Positions 26,590 to 34,926 of a stretch of DNA of 64,000 nt are shown here, piece by piece. A program made the translations under genes and the position numbers. The notes beneath the pieces were generated by a model, which made no database searches, was not told the origin of the DNA, and was given only the letters and a program-made list of their open reading frames with translations. Origin of the DNA: Crossiella equi (GTDB lineage: Bacteria; Actinomycetota; Actinomycetes; Mycobacteriales; Pseudonocardiaceae). Every line of letters begins with the position of its first letter. Position 1 is the first letter of the stretch. The stretch lies in contig NZ_JAGIOO010000001.1 of assembly GCF_017876755.1 (NCBI RefSeq), positions 1,798,001 to 1,862,000 on the forward strand. The letters are read 5' to 3'.

Positions 26590-26751
26590 AGGCTCTGTCG
26601 GACGGATGTCGTGCGCGGGCTCCGCGGTCCAGGTTGTTCCTGGCAAGGCGCCGCAGGGCCCGCTTACCGGGTGTATGGGGGGTCCTGCGGCAACGCCGCC
26701 AGGGACGACCTGGCCCCGGAGAGCGTGTGCGACATCCGTCCGACAGAGCCT
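26590..26751. repeat. 162-bp near-continuous palindrome (MITE-like or structured RNA)
   Basis: A perfect 22-bp inverted repeat (26590-26611 and 26730-26751, outer end AGGCTCTGTCGGACGG) encloses a second pair (26629-26644 with 26698-26713, 14 of 16 matching) and a third (GCCGCAGG 26650-26657 with CCTGCGGC 26684-26691). The whole intergenic gap between the permease stop and the PIG-L start thus folds on itself. No clear target duplication is visible, so mobility is not shown. Confidence 0.7.
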
Positions 26752-27556
26752 AGCCCTTGACCGCGCCGTCGAGCATGCCGCGGATGAAGTGTCGTTGCAG
26801 GAACAGGTACAGCACGACCACGGGCAGGGCCACCAGCACCGAACCGGCCGCCAGCAGCGGCACGCTCGTGGTCGCCCGGCCCTGGAAGAAGCGCAGCCCC
26901 AGCGGGGCGGTGCGCAGGCCCTCGTCGGTCACCATGACCAGGGCCAGCAGGAACTCGTTCCAGGTCCACATGAACACCAGGACCATCAGCGTGAGCACCG
27001 CGGGCCGTCCCATCGGCAGCAGCACGCGCCACAGGATCTGCCAGTGCCCGGCGCCGTCCAGCCGGGCCGCCTCCACGACGCTGGTGGAGCTGGCCCGGAA
27101 GTAGGCGCGCATCCAGAACGCGCCGAAGGCCACCGACTGCGCCACCTGTGGCAGCACCAGGGCGGCGTAGGTGTCGGTGAGGCCGAGGTCGCGCAGGTCG
27201 AAGTACAGCGGGACCACCACGGCCTGGCTGGGGATCGTGACCCCCAACAGCAGCACGTAGAACAGCAGGTCCGCGCCCCGGAAGCGCATGGTGCCGAAGG
27301 CGTACCCGGCCAGCACGGACAGCAGCGTGGCCAGCCCGACCACCGCGACCGCGACCAGCACGCTGGTGCCGAGGTAGTCGCCGAACCTGCCCTGGGTCCA
27401 CGCGGTGACGAAGTTCTCCGGGTGCCAGCCGCCCTGGCCCGCGGTGTCCGAGCGCAGCGCGGTCAGCAGGATCCAGCCGACCGGGTAGAGCGCGTAGCCC
27501 GCGAAGAGCACCAGCACCAGGTAGGTGCCCGCGCGTTCCCACCGGGACACGGTCAT
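26750..27556 (-). CDS. Sugar ABC transporter permease (MalG type)
   Basis: 268 aa with six membrane segments and the EAA loop EAARLDGAGHWQILWRVLLP; ends RGMLDGAVKG as usual for the family. Its start overlaps the stop of the upstream permease by 4 bp. Its stop TAG lies in the outer arm of the palindromic element. Part of an SBP-permease-permease importer; the ATPase is absent. Confidence 0.9.
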   Translation of the reverse strand: MTVSRWERAGTYLVLVLFAGYALYPVGWILLTALRSDTAGQGGWHPENFVTAWTQGRFGDYLGTSVLVAVAVVGLATLLSVLAGYAFGTMRFRGADLLFYVLLLGVTIPSQAVVVPLYFDLRDLGLTDTYAALVLPQVAQSVAFGAFWMRAYFRASSTSVVEAARLDGAGHWQILWRVLLPMGRPAVLTLMVLVFMWTWNEFLLALVMVTDEGLRTAPLGLRFFQGRATTSVPLLAAGSVLVALPVVVLYLFLQRHFIRGMLDGAVKG

Positions 27557-28419
27557 CGGCGGCCTCCCGCCAGGCGCAGGATCACCAGGCTCAGCGCGAA
27601 CACCAGCGCGGTGAGCGTGATGCCGATGGCCGCGGCCGAGCCGACCTGGCCGGTCTGGAACGCGCGGTGGTAGATCTCGTAGGCGGGCACCGTGGTCGAC
27701 TCGCCCGGACCGCCCAGCGGGGTCATCACGTACACCAGGTCGAAGGTCCGCAGCGAGGCGATCACGGTCAGGGTCAGCGCCACGCCGATGTCCGGGCGCA
27801 GCGCGGGCAGCGTCACCGCCCGGAACTCGCGCAGCACCCCCGCGCCGTCCAGGCGGGCCGCCTCGTACAGGTCGCCGGGGACGCGGCCGATGCCCGCCAG
27901 GAACAGCACCACCGCGAGCCCGGTCTGCACCCAGGTGCCGACCAGGCCGACCGCGAGCAGCGCGGTGCCCTCCTCGCCCAGCCAGTTCGGCGCGGACAGG
28001 CCCAGCGCGCGCAGCGCGGAGTTGAGCGGGCCGTCCGGGGCCAGGATCTGCTGCCAGGCCACCGCGACCACGACCATGGCCACCACCTGCGGCAGGAACA
28101 CCGCGGTGCGGAAGAAGCCCAGCCCGCGCACCCGGCTGCGGTGCAGCGCGGCGGCCAGCACCAGGCCCAGGCAGACCGGGATGACCGCGAAGAACACCAC
28201 CAGCACCACGGCGTGCCCGAAGGCCGCGCGCAGCCCGGTGTCGGCGACCAGGTCGAGGTAGTTGTCAAACCCGGCCCAGCGGCCCAGGGTCAGGCCGTCC
28301 CAGTCGAAGAGTGAGATCCACGCGCTGTGCAGCAGCGGGAACAGCAGGAACGCGGTGTAGACGGCCAGCGCCGGGAGGACGTAGAGGTAGCCGACCCGGC
28401 GCGGCTCACCGGCCGCCAC
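27553..28419 (-). CDS. Sugar ABC transporter permease (MalF type)
   Basis: 288 aa from GTG 28419, overlapping the end of the binding-protein gene by 14 bp. Six membrane helices and the loop YEAARLDGAGVLREFRAVTL. LVYVMTPLGGPGESTTVPAY is the typical MalF-like segment after it. It forms the channel with the next gene. The tight overlaps show a single operon with the binding protein. Confidence 0.9.
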   Translation of the reverse strand: MAAGEPRRVGYLYVLPALAVYTAFLLFPLLHSAWISLFDWDGLTLGRWAGFDNYLDLVADTGLRAAFGHAVVLVVFFAVIPVCLGLVLAAALHRSRVRGLGFFRTAVFLPQVVAMVVVAVAWQQILAPDGPLNSALRALGLSAPNWLGEEGTALLAVGLVGTWVQTGLAVVLFLAGIGRVPGDLYEAARLDGAGVLREFRAVTLPALRPDIGVALTLTVIASLRTFDLVYVMTPLGGPGESTTVPAYEIYHRAFQTGQVGSAAAIGITLTALVFALSLVILRLAGGRR

Positions 28420-29767
28420 GGGCGGCGTCCACGTCGGCCTGGAGCTTGTCCAGCACCTGCTGCGGGCTCAGCCGCTTCGCCAGCAGCTGCTCGACCAGGC
28501 TGGTGACGGTGTCGTAGGCGGTCGGCGTGGCGTAGTCCAGGTAGGGCACCAGGCCGCCGCTCTCCGAGGCGTGCGCCCAGGCGCCGAAGACCTCGGTGCG
28601 CAGCACGGTCGAGGGCCGCTGCCGGGCGGCCTCCACCACCGGCACGTTGGCGTTCTCGGCCATCAGCGCCATGCCCCGCGAGGAGGTCACGAACTCGATG
28701 TAGGCCGCCGCCGCGTCCGGGTGCCTGCTGCGCGCGCTGATCGCGAACGGCACGCTCGTCCCGCCGGTCACCGCGATCTTGCCGTCGTCCGACGGTGGCA
28801 GTGTGAAGCCCACCCGCTCCCCCATCGCCGCCTCCAGATCGGCCATCAGCCAGGTCCCGCTCACCAGGAACACCCCCTTGCCGCCCGCGAAGTCGCGCCA
28901 GGCCGCGTCCGAGCCGAGACCGGCGAAGCCCGGGGTGAGCATCCCCTTGTCGGCCCAGTTCACCAGCGCCTCGGCGGCGGCCCGCGGGTTCGGGTTGGCC
29001 CAGAACACGCCCTGCCTGCCGGTGGCCAGCTTGTAGGCCTCCTCGGTGGGCACGTACCGGTTCAGCGCGAAGCCGAACAGGTGGATGCCGGAGGCCTTCT
29101 CCAGGTTGCCGAACTGCATCGGCACCTCGCCCGCGGCCTTGGCCACGGTCAGCGCGCGGTCGAACTCCGCCCAGGTGCGCGGCGGGGCCAGCTTCAGCCG
29201 GGCCAGTTTCTCCTTGTTGTAGAAGATGCCGACCAGCTCGCCGCCCTGCGGCAGGCCGAACAGCTTGCCCTCGCCGAGCGGGTCGCCGGAGTTGGGGTAG
29301 CGCGCCAGGCGCAGCACGGTGGACGGGAAGCGCTGCGGCCACCGGTAGACCTCGGCATAGCCGTCCAGTGCCTGGAGCAGGCCCGCCTTGACGAAGGCGC
29401 CCATGTCCTGGCGGCCGTTGTTGACCTGCACCACGTCCGGGGCCTGCACGCTGGTCAGGCCCAGCCGCACGGTGTTGCGGAGGTCGTCGAAGGAGCGCGG
29501 CACCCGGTTGACGCGGATGTTGGGGTAGCGCCGCTGGAACTCCTCGTTGAGCGCGGTGATCTGCTTGTCCTGGCCGCCGCGGACCTCCTGGTCCCAGACG
29601 GTCAGCGTCAGCTCGCCCATCTTGGCCGGGTCGGTCTGGATGTCGGAGACCTGCCGGTCCGTGCGCGCCGGTTCGGGCAGGTTGGAGCCGGGCACGCAGG
29701 CGGCCAGGACCGCCACGAGCGCGGCCGCCGCCACGGTCAGCCACCTCCGCGCCCGCCTGCCCGTCAT
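28406..29767 (-). CDS. Sugar ABC transporter substrate-binding lipoprotein
   Basis: 453 aa from ATG 29767 with GAGAGGA upstream. The lipoprotein signal ends with the lipobox LAAC near residue 24. The mature part is a family-1 binding protein (TLTVWDQEVRGGQDKQITAL, PDVVQVNNGRQDMGAFV, GGTSVPFAISARSRHPDAAA). Its ligand cannot be told from sequence; the neighbouring PfkB kinase and divergent GH4 enzyme suggest a glucoside or disaccharide. First gene of the importer; the kinase gene lies 28 bp upstream on the same strand, so it may be co-transcribed. Confidence 0.9.
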   Translation of the reverse strand: MTGRRARRWLTVAAAALVAVLAACVPGSNLPEPARTDRQVSDIQTDPAKMGELTLTVWDQEVRGGQDKQITALNEEFQRRYPNIRVNRVPRSFDDLRNTVRLGLTSVQAPDVVQVNNGRQDMGAFVKAGLLQALDGYAEVYRWPQRFPSTVLRLARYPNSGDPLGEGKLFGLPQGGELVGIFYNKEKLARLKLAPPRTWAEFDRALTVAKAAGEVPMQFGNLEKASGIHLFGFALNRYVPTEEAYKLATGRQGVFWANPNPRAAAEALVNWADKGMLTPGFAGLGSDAAWRDFAGGKGVFLVSGTWLMADLEAAMGERVGFTLPPSDDGKIAVTGGTSVPFAISARSRHPDAAAAYIEFVTSSRGMALMAENANVPVVEAARQRPSTVLRTEVFGAWAHASESGGLVPYLDYATPTAYDTVTSLVEQLLAKRLSPQQVLDKLQADVDAARGGR

Positions 29768-29795
29768 CGTCGTCCTCTCACGCGGTCCTCATCGG

Positions 29796-30881
29796 CTACG
29801 GCCTGCCCCTCAACCCGATCGTGGCACTTGCCCGGCGCACCGTGGCACAGCCATGCGTGGGAAGAAGTTCGTCCAGGAAGTGGTATCCGCGCAGTGACTC
29901 GTCCTCCCGGCGGCCCAGGTGCCGCCACCAGGCGGCGATGTCGCACCAGCCGGGAGCGGACAGCGAGCCGCCGAAGTGCTGCACGGACAGGGCCGCGCAC
30001 AGGTTGGCGAAGCGCACCCGGTCCACCAGCGGCCAGCCCGCGAGGGTGCCGTAGGTGAAGCCCGCGCCGAAGACGTCGCCCGCGCCGGTCGGGTCCATCG
30101 CGGCCACGTTGATGCCGGGCACGTCGGCTTCCTCGCCGGTGGCCGAGTCCAGCGCGTACGCGCCGCCGCCCGCCCTGGTCACCACGACGGTCGGCACGAT
30201 CCCGGCCAGCTGCCGCGCGGCCACGCGCACGTCGTCCTGGCGGGTGTAGCGCAGCGCCTCGACGGTGTTGGGCAGGAAGACGTCGTAGCCGCGCAGCTGT
30301 TCCAGCAGCTCGGGGCGCCACTGGTCGGTGGGGTCCCAGCCGACGTCGGCGAACAGCAGCGCGCCTTGCTCCTTGGCCTTGCGCACCCAGCGGTCGCTCT
30401 CGTGGTCGACGTGCACGAAGCAGGCCCGCACCGGGGGCACGTCCTCCAGCAGCTCGTCCGCGGTGACCGGCGAGGGGTGGCCGTGGGTGACCATGCTGCG
30501 GTCGCGGTTGATGGCCAGGGAGACGGTGACCGGGGAGTGCCAGCCGTAGAAGCGGCGGGAGTGGCTGAGGTCGACGTGCTCCTCGTTGGCCAGGGTCTCC
30601 CAGCAGAAGTCCCCGTACATGTCCTCGCCGAAGGCCGCCGCCAGGGTCGTGCGCAGCTGGAGGCGGGCCAGCGCGACGGCCAGGTTGGCGATGCCGCCGG
30701 GACTGGAGCCCAGGCCGCTGGCCCACACCTCGGTGCCGCTCTCCGGCAGCTGGGGCAGGCCGGTGAAGATGAGGTCGAGGAACACCGGCCCGGACAGCAG
30801 GACGTCGAACCGGGTCGTCGGCCCGGCCGGGGGCACTGCTGGCGGCACTGCTGGTGGCACGGTTGGCGGCTGGTCCGGCAC
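29796..30881 (-). CDS. PfkB-family carbohydrate kinase
   Basis: 361 aa from GTG 30881 with GGAGG 5 nt upstream. The N-terminus carries a short repeated PPAVPPAVPPA leader. The PfkB fold is shown by SSPGGIANLAVALARL near the start and the catalytic signature DPTGAGDVFGAGF (about residue 270), where the Asp is the base. Family members phosphorylate sugars or nucleosides with ATP. Because it precedes the importer and is divergent from a 6-phospho-glycosidase gene, it may phosphorylate the imported sugar so that GH4 can split it, replacing the usual PTS. This is inference. The Cys-rich C-terminal 40 residues are not typical. Confidence 0.83.
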   Translation of the reverse strand: MPDQPPTVPPAVPPAVPPAGPTTRFDVLLSGPVFLDLIFTGLPQLPESGTEVWASGLGSSPGGIANLAVALARLQLRTTLAAAFGEDMYGDFCWETLANEEHVDLSHSRRFYGWHSPVTVSLAINRDRSMVTHGHPSPVTADELLEDVPPVRACFVHVDHESDRWVRKAKEQGALLFADVGWDPTDQWRPELLEQLRGYDVFLPNTVEALRYTRQDDVRVAARQLAGIVPTVVVTRAGGGAYALDSATGEEADVPGINVAAMDPTGAGDVFGAGFTYGTLAGWPLVDRVRFANLCAALSVQHFGGSLSAPGWCDIAAWWRHLGRREDESLRGYHFLDELLPTHGCATVRRASATIGLRGRP

Positions 30882-30930
30882 CTTGTCCTCCCGGTTGCGG
30901 CGATCAGGCGTGGAGTCTCCCCCGAGCGCC

Positions 30931-30941
30931 TGTCCAGGACA
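30931..30941. promoter_or_regulatory. Small palindrome in the kinase/GH4 divergent region
   Basis: TGTCC-A-GGACA, perfect 5-bp arms, midway in the 110-bp gap between the two divergent starts. Candidate operator for a regulator not present in the window. Confidence 0.3.
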
Positions 30942-30991
30942 ACCGCTGGCACGACTGGTGTGTTCCAGAGATGTTGATGTCGGTTCGCGTA

Positions 30992-32314
30992 ATGTCGGTG
31001 CGCGTGAGACTGGTGATCCTCGGCGGCGGCGGTTTCCGCGTTCCCCTGGTGCACGGCCGGTTGCTGGCCGATCCGGACCACCTGGTCGACGAGCTGGTGC
31101 TGCACGATGTGGATCCCGCGCGCCTGGCGGCGATCGAGGCGGTGCTGGACGCGCAGGCCGCGGGCCGGTCCTGGCGCCCGAAGCTGTCCACCCGCACCAG
31201 CCTGGACGACGCGCTGCGCGGCGCGGACGTGGTCTTCTCCGCGATCCGCGTGGGTGGCCTGGCGGGCCGCAGCACCGACGAGCGCAACGCGATCGAGGCC
31301 GGTCTGCTGGGCCAGGAGACGGTCGGCGCGGGCGGCATCGCCTACGCGCTGCGCACCGTCCCGGTGGCGGTGGACGTGGCCGAGCGGGTGGCCCGCTACT
31401 GCCCCGACGCCTGGACCATCAACTTCACCAACCCGGCGGGCACGGTCACCGAGGCCATGTCGGAGGTGCTGGGCGACCGGGTGATCGGCATCTGCGACTC
31501 CCCGATCGGCCTGTGCCGCCGGGTGGCCGGTGCCCTGGACATCCCGGCGGGCCAGGCCTGGTTCGACTACGCGGGCCTGAACCACCTCGGCTGGCTGCGC
31601 GGCGTGCGGGTCAACGGCCGGGACCGCCTGCCGGAGCTGCTGGCCGAGGAGAAGGCCCTGCGCTCCTTCGAGGAGGGCAGGCTCTTCGAGCCGGACTGGC
31701 TGCGCGCCCTGGGCGCGATCCCGAACGAGTACCTGCACTATTACTACTACGCGCGCGAGACCAAGGCCGAGATCGCGGCCAGCGGACAACCCCGGGGCGA
31801 GTTCCTCCGCCGCCAGCAACAGGCCTTCTACGACCGCGCCCAGGCCGACCCGGCGCAGGCCCTGCAGGCCTGGGAGGAGACCCGCGCGGAACGCGAACGC
31901 ACCTACCTGGCCGAAGCCCGCGCGATCGCCGACGCGGGCGACCGCGACACCTGCGACACCGACGGCGGCGGCTACGAACAGGTCGCCCTGGACCTGATGT
32001 CGGCGATCACGGCCAACCGCCCGGCCACCATGATCCTCAACATCCGCAACCGAGGCGCCCTCCCTGGCCTGGACGCGAACGCGGTGGTCGAACTCCCCTG
32101 CCTGGCCGACGGCAACGGCGCCCACCCGATCGCCACCACCCCCCTGGACCCCCCGGCCCTGGCCCTGGTCCAACAGGTCAAGGCGGTGGAGCGCGAAACC
32201 ATCCGAGCGGCCCGCACCGGCAGCCGGGAAGCAGCCCTCCGAGCCCTCGAAGCCCACCCCCTGGTCGACTCCCTCTCGGCGGCCCGCCAGGTCCTGGCCG
32301 CCACCCAGTGGTGA
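30992..32314 (+). CDS. GH4 6-phospho-beta-glucosidase
   Basis: 440 aa from ATG 30992; in-frame starts at 30971 and 31004 are alternatives and none has a clear ribosome site. GH4 enzymes use NAD+ and a divalent metal. The NAD site is VILGGGGFRVPL, the metal-binding Cys is in GICDSPIGLCRR and the His in YAGLNHLGWLRG; the NFTNPAGTVTEAM segment is the family signature and YYYYARETK lies near the active site. The known substrates are 6-phospho-glucosides made by a PTS or by a kinase. No PTS gene is here; the divergent PfkB kinase is the probable partner. A strong hairpin follows. Confidence 0.88.
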   Translation: MSVRVRLVILGGGGFRVPLVHGRLLADPDHLVDELVLHDVDPARLAAIEAVLDAQAAGRSWRPKLSTRTSLDDALRGADVVFSAIRVGGLAGRSTDERNAIEAGLLGQETVGAGGIAYALRTVPVAVDVAERVARYCPDAWTINFTNPAGTVTEAMSEVLGDRVIGICDSPIGLCRRVAGALDIPAGQAWFDYAGLNHLGWLRGVRVNGRDRLPELLAEEKALRSFEEGRLFEPDWLRALGAIPNEYLHYYYYARETKAEIAASGQPRGEFLRRQQQAFYDRAQADPAQALQAWEETRAERERTYLAEARAIADAGDRDTCDTDGGGYEQVALDLMSAITANRPATMILNIRNRGALPGLDANAVVELPCLADGNGAHPIATTPLDPPALALVQQVKAVERETIRAARTGSREAALRALEAHPLVDSLSAARQVLAATQW

Positions 32315-32345
32315 CTGGGCCACCCCAGACCGGAACATGGGCTGA

Positions 32346-32392
32346 ACCCGTTTTCAGGCTCGGCCACACTGAGGTCGAGCCTGAGAACGGGT
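32346..32392 (+). terminator. Strong hairpin after the GH4 gene
   Basis: Arms ACCCGTTTTCAGGCTCG (32346-32362) and CGAGCCTGAGAACGGGT (32376-32392) pair at 16 of 17 positions with a 13-nt loop, 31 nt after the stop codon. Confidence 0.75.
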
Positions 32393-32416
32393 GAGAGCCT
32401 CAGCATCCCGTTCACC

Positions 32417-32623
32417 TCACCCGGAACACCGGATCCCACGGCCTCCGCTGCCCGAGCCCCCGGCCCAGGGTCACCCAGAACACCGAACCGAAGTGCCTGG
32501 GCCACCCGTGGAACGGCCCGCGCCCCAGCTACCGGCCCCGGGGCAGGTCACCCGGAACACTGAATCGCAGGCCCCGCGCAGCACCCCCATCCCGGGCCCG
32601 GTCACCCGAAACACCGAACCGCA
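32417..32623. repeat. Four dispersed copies of a 20-bp intergenic repeat
   Basis: Copies of the core TCACCCGGAACACYGAAYCG begin at 32417, 32471, 32548 and 32602. Spacings of 54, 77 and 54 bp give a 131-bp higher-order period. They fill most of the 537-bp gene-free stretch from 32315 to 32851, whose remaining 230 bp show nothing recognisable. The repeat differs from the 22-bp family at 22.5 and 48.3 kb. Confidence 0.75.
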
Positions 32624-32851
32624 CACCCCACGTGGCCGGAGCCAGGCTCGCCCGGACCTGGTGGGCGAGCCTCCCGAGCGGTCGCGCCCAACGCCGCCCG
32701 CTCCGCCCTCCCGCGTCGAAGCCCCGGCCACAGGCACGAGCCCCCTTCCTGACCGCAGCGCGTGCAGCGTCCCTTCTCCGTTTCCGGGTCGCGGGGTTGG
32801 GCCTGGTGGTTGGCGGTGAGGTGTACCTCTGGCCACCTTCGGCGGGTCCTG

Positions 32852-33517
32852 ATGAACCGGTCAGGGGCGGCGGTCGTTCGACTGGGCATGTCGTTGTTCA
32901 CTGTGGGCGGGGCAGGGCGGAGTCTGCGGGTTCGGGCCGGGGTGGTGGCCACGGACCTGGTCGCGGGGTTGAGGGGGCGCGGGCGGGTGGAGTTGGTCCG
33001 GGAGTTCGCCGAGCCGTTCGCCGGGGAGGTCGTCATGGAGTTGGTGCGGGTGCCTCCGGACGATCGGGAGGGGTTCCTCGCCTGGCTCCGGGATGCCGCC
33101 GGGGTGCGTGGGGACCTCGAACCGGAGGTGTGGGTGGAGCTCGCCGGGTACCTGGGGGTGCTGGCCGGGTGGCACGGGGAGGTCGTGGTCAGCGCGGTGG
33201 AGGTGGTGGCCGGGTACGCCCGGGTCGTGGACCTGGTCGCCGACGGGCTGCTCGCCTTGCTCGGGGCGCCTGAGCAGCTGGCTGTGCTGCGGCGGGAGCC
33301 CGTGGTGCTGGCCGGGTTGGTGCGGGAGGTCCTGCGCGGGGATGGTGAGGCGGCCGGGAATCTCGGGGTGGCCGGGGTCGTCGCGGAGCAGGCCGTGCGG
33401 GCCGTGCTGCGTGTTCCCGTCCACCTCGGCTGTGACGACGAGGAGCTCCGGTGGCGCGCCCGGTCCGGGATCCGGGAGCTGCGCAGTGTGCCCGTGGTGT
33501 TCACCGCGACGGGTTAG
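32852..33517 (+). pseudogene. Cytochrome P450-derived protein without heme-binding loop
   Basis: 221 aa from ATG 32852 (ATG 32888 is an alternative). Several stretches read like fragments of an actinomycete P450: VREFAEPFAGEVVMELVRVP with the following DREGFLAWLRDA (helix region after the substrate loop), then VADGLLALLGAPEQLAVLR with EPVVLAGLVREVLR (I-K helix region) and the C-terminal RWRARSGIRELRSVPVVF. The expected FGxGxHxC heme loop between the last two blocks is missing, and so is the N-terminal third. It is either a decayed P450 or a short P450-like helper protein. It is 9 bp before the oxidoreductase gene, so it is probably transcribed with it. The P450 relation is my reading of the sequence, not a search result. 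Confidence 0.55.
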
Positions 33518-33526
33518 GGTCGCCGG

Positions 33527-34438
33527 GTGCGCAAGATCGTCGTGGTGGGGCTCGGGGACATCGCCCGCAAGGCCTATCTGCCCGTCCTCGCCGCCCGGGC
33601 CGGGCTCGACCTGCACCTGATGGCCCGGGATCCCGGGCGGCTGGCCCAGGTCGCCGAGCAGTACCGGGTGCCCGTCGGCCGGCGGCTGTCCGACTTGGAC
33701 GCCGTGCTCGCCGTCGAGCCGGAGGCCGCGTTCGTGCACGTGGCCACGGCCGCCCACGCCGAGGTGGTGGGCAGGCTGCTGGCCGCTGGGGTGCCCACCT
33801 ATGTGGACAAGCCCCTGGCCGACACGATCGAGGGGGCCCGTGACCTGGTGGCACAGGCCGAGGCCAGCCACGTTCCGCTCATGGTCGGTTTCAACCGGCG
33901 GTACGTCCCGGCCTACCAGCGGGTCCTCGCCCAGCCGCGCGAGGTCGTCCTGTTGCAGAAGAACCAGAACGGCGGGGCGGGGGACATCCGGGAGATCGTC
34001 TACGACGACTTCATCCACGTCGTGGACACCCTCCGGTACCTCGTCCCCGGACCAGCGCGGCACACCCACGTGGCCGGAGCCGTCACCGGTGGCGTCCTGA
34101 CGCACGTGACCCTGACCCTCACCGGTCCCGGCTACACCGCCACCGGGGTCCTGCACCGGGCGGCGGGTGCCAAGCAGGAGCGCCTCGACGTCCTCGGCGG
34201 CGGGCGGACCACGCAGGTCGTCGACCTCGTCCAGGTCACCGAGCACCACGACGGGCAGCAGCGGCTGCTGCCCCAGGACGGCTGGGCGCCCGTGGCCCGG
34301 CAGCGGGGTGTCGAGCAGGTGTGCTCGGTGTTCCTGGACGGCGTGTTCGGGGACGGTGCGCTGCCCGGCCTGCGGGACGCGCTGGCCACGCACGAGCTGT
34401 GCGAACGGGTCGTGCTGGAGCTCGAGCGGCTGGCCTGA
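33527..34438 (+). CDS. Gfo/Idh/MocA-family NAD(P)-dependent oxidoreductase
   Basis: 303 aa from GTG 33527. The N-terminal Rossmann fold is KIVVVGLGDIARKAYLPVL; the family signature DKPLADTIEGA (about residues 94-104, with the catalytic-region Lys) and GFNRRYVPAYQ follow. YDDFIHVVDTLRYL contains the conserved Asp-His of the C-terminal domain. Substrate unknown; these enzymes oxidise sugars, inositols or related compounds, or reduce biliverdin-type substrates. Its TGA stop codon is one copy of the 3-bp target duplication of the IS-like element that follows, so the insertion left the protein intact. Confidence 0.88.
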   Translation: MRKIVVVGLGDIARKAYLPVLAARAGLDLHLMARDPGRLAQVAEQYRVPVGRRLSDLDAVLAVEPEAAFVHVATAAHAEVVGRLLAAGVPTYVDKPLADTIEGARDLVAQAEASHVPLMVGFNRRYVPAYQRVLAQPREVVLLQKNQNGGAGDIREIVYDDFIHVVDTLRYLVPGPARHTHVAGAVTGGVLTHVTLTLTGPGYTATGVLHRAAGAKQERLDVLGGGRTTQVVDLVQVTEHHDGQQRLLPQDGWAPVARQRGVEQVCSVFLDGVFGDGALPGLRDALATHELCERVVLELERLA

Positions 34439-34442
34439 GAAC

Positions 34443-34886
34443 GTGTTTGAGAAGTCCTCGGATCTCGCCCAGCGCGCCTACGTGATCGTCGGCGTCGACG
34501 CCGTAAGGGTGGCCGGGTGCCTCGGCGGCGCCAAGACCACCCTGCTCTCCGCGTACCTGATCACCCCGATCCGGTTCGTCTTCGCCGACGGAGGTTTCGC
34601 CGGCAAACTTGTCGACTGGGCCACCGCGAGTCTGCGCACCACTCTGCACATCGTGCGTAAGCCGGTCGACCAGCGTGGCTTCGCCGTCATCCCACGCCGT
34701 TGGTGCGTCGAACGTAGCCTGGCTTGGCTCACCGCCCACCGCCGCCTGGCCCGCGATTGCGAACGCCACCCCGCCACGTCTGAGGCCATGATCCGCTGGG
34801 CCGCGATCAATACCATGACCAGCCGCATCACCCGAGGCCAGCCGGCCACGCGTCAATCGCGCTGGCACTGGCCCACGGACAAATGA
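34443..34886 (+). pseudogene. Truncated IS5-family DDE transposase
   Basis: The frame opens at GTG 34443 inside the left terminal repeat. The first 35 residues or so do not look like an intact transposase N-terminus; the rest is the C-terminal catalytic part of an IS5 transposase: FVFADGGFAGKLVDW (with the second catalytic Asp), the KPVDQRGFAVIPRRWCVERS segment (with the catalytic Glu), then AWLTAHRRLARDCER. About 150 upstream residues with the DNA-binding part and first Asp are missing, so it is inactive. Confidence 0.85.
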
Positions 34887-34926
34887 GCCCACGTTTCTGC
34901 ACGAGGCACCAGCTTGGTCACACAGG

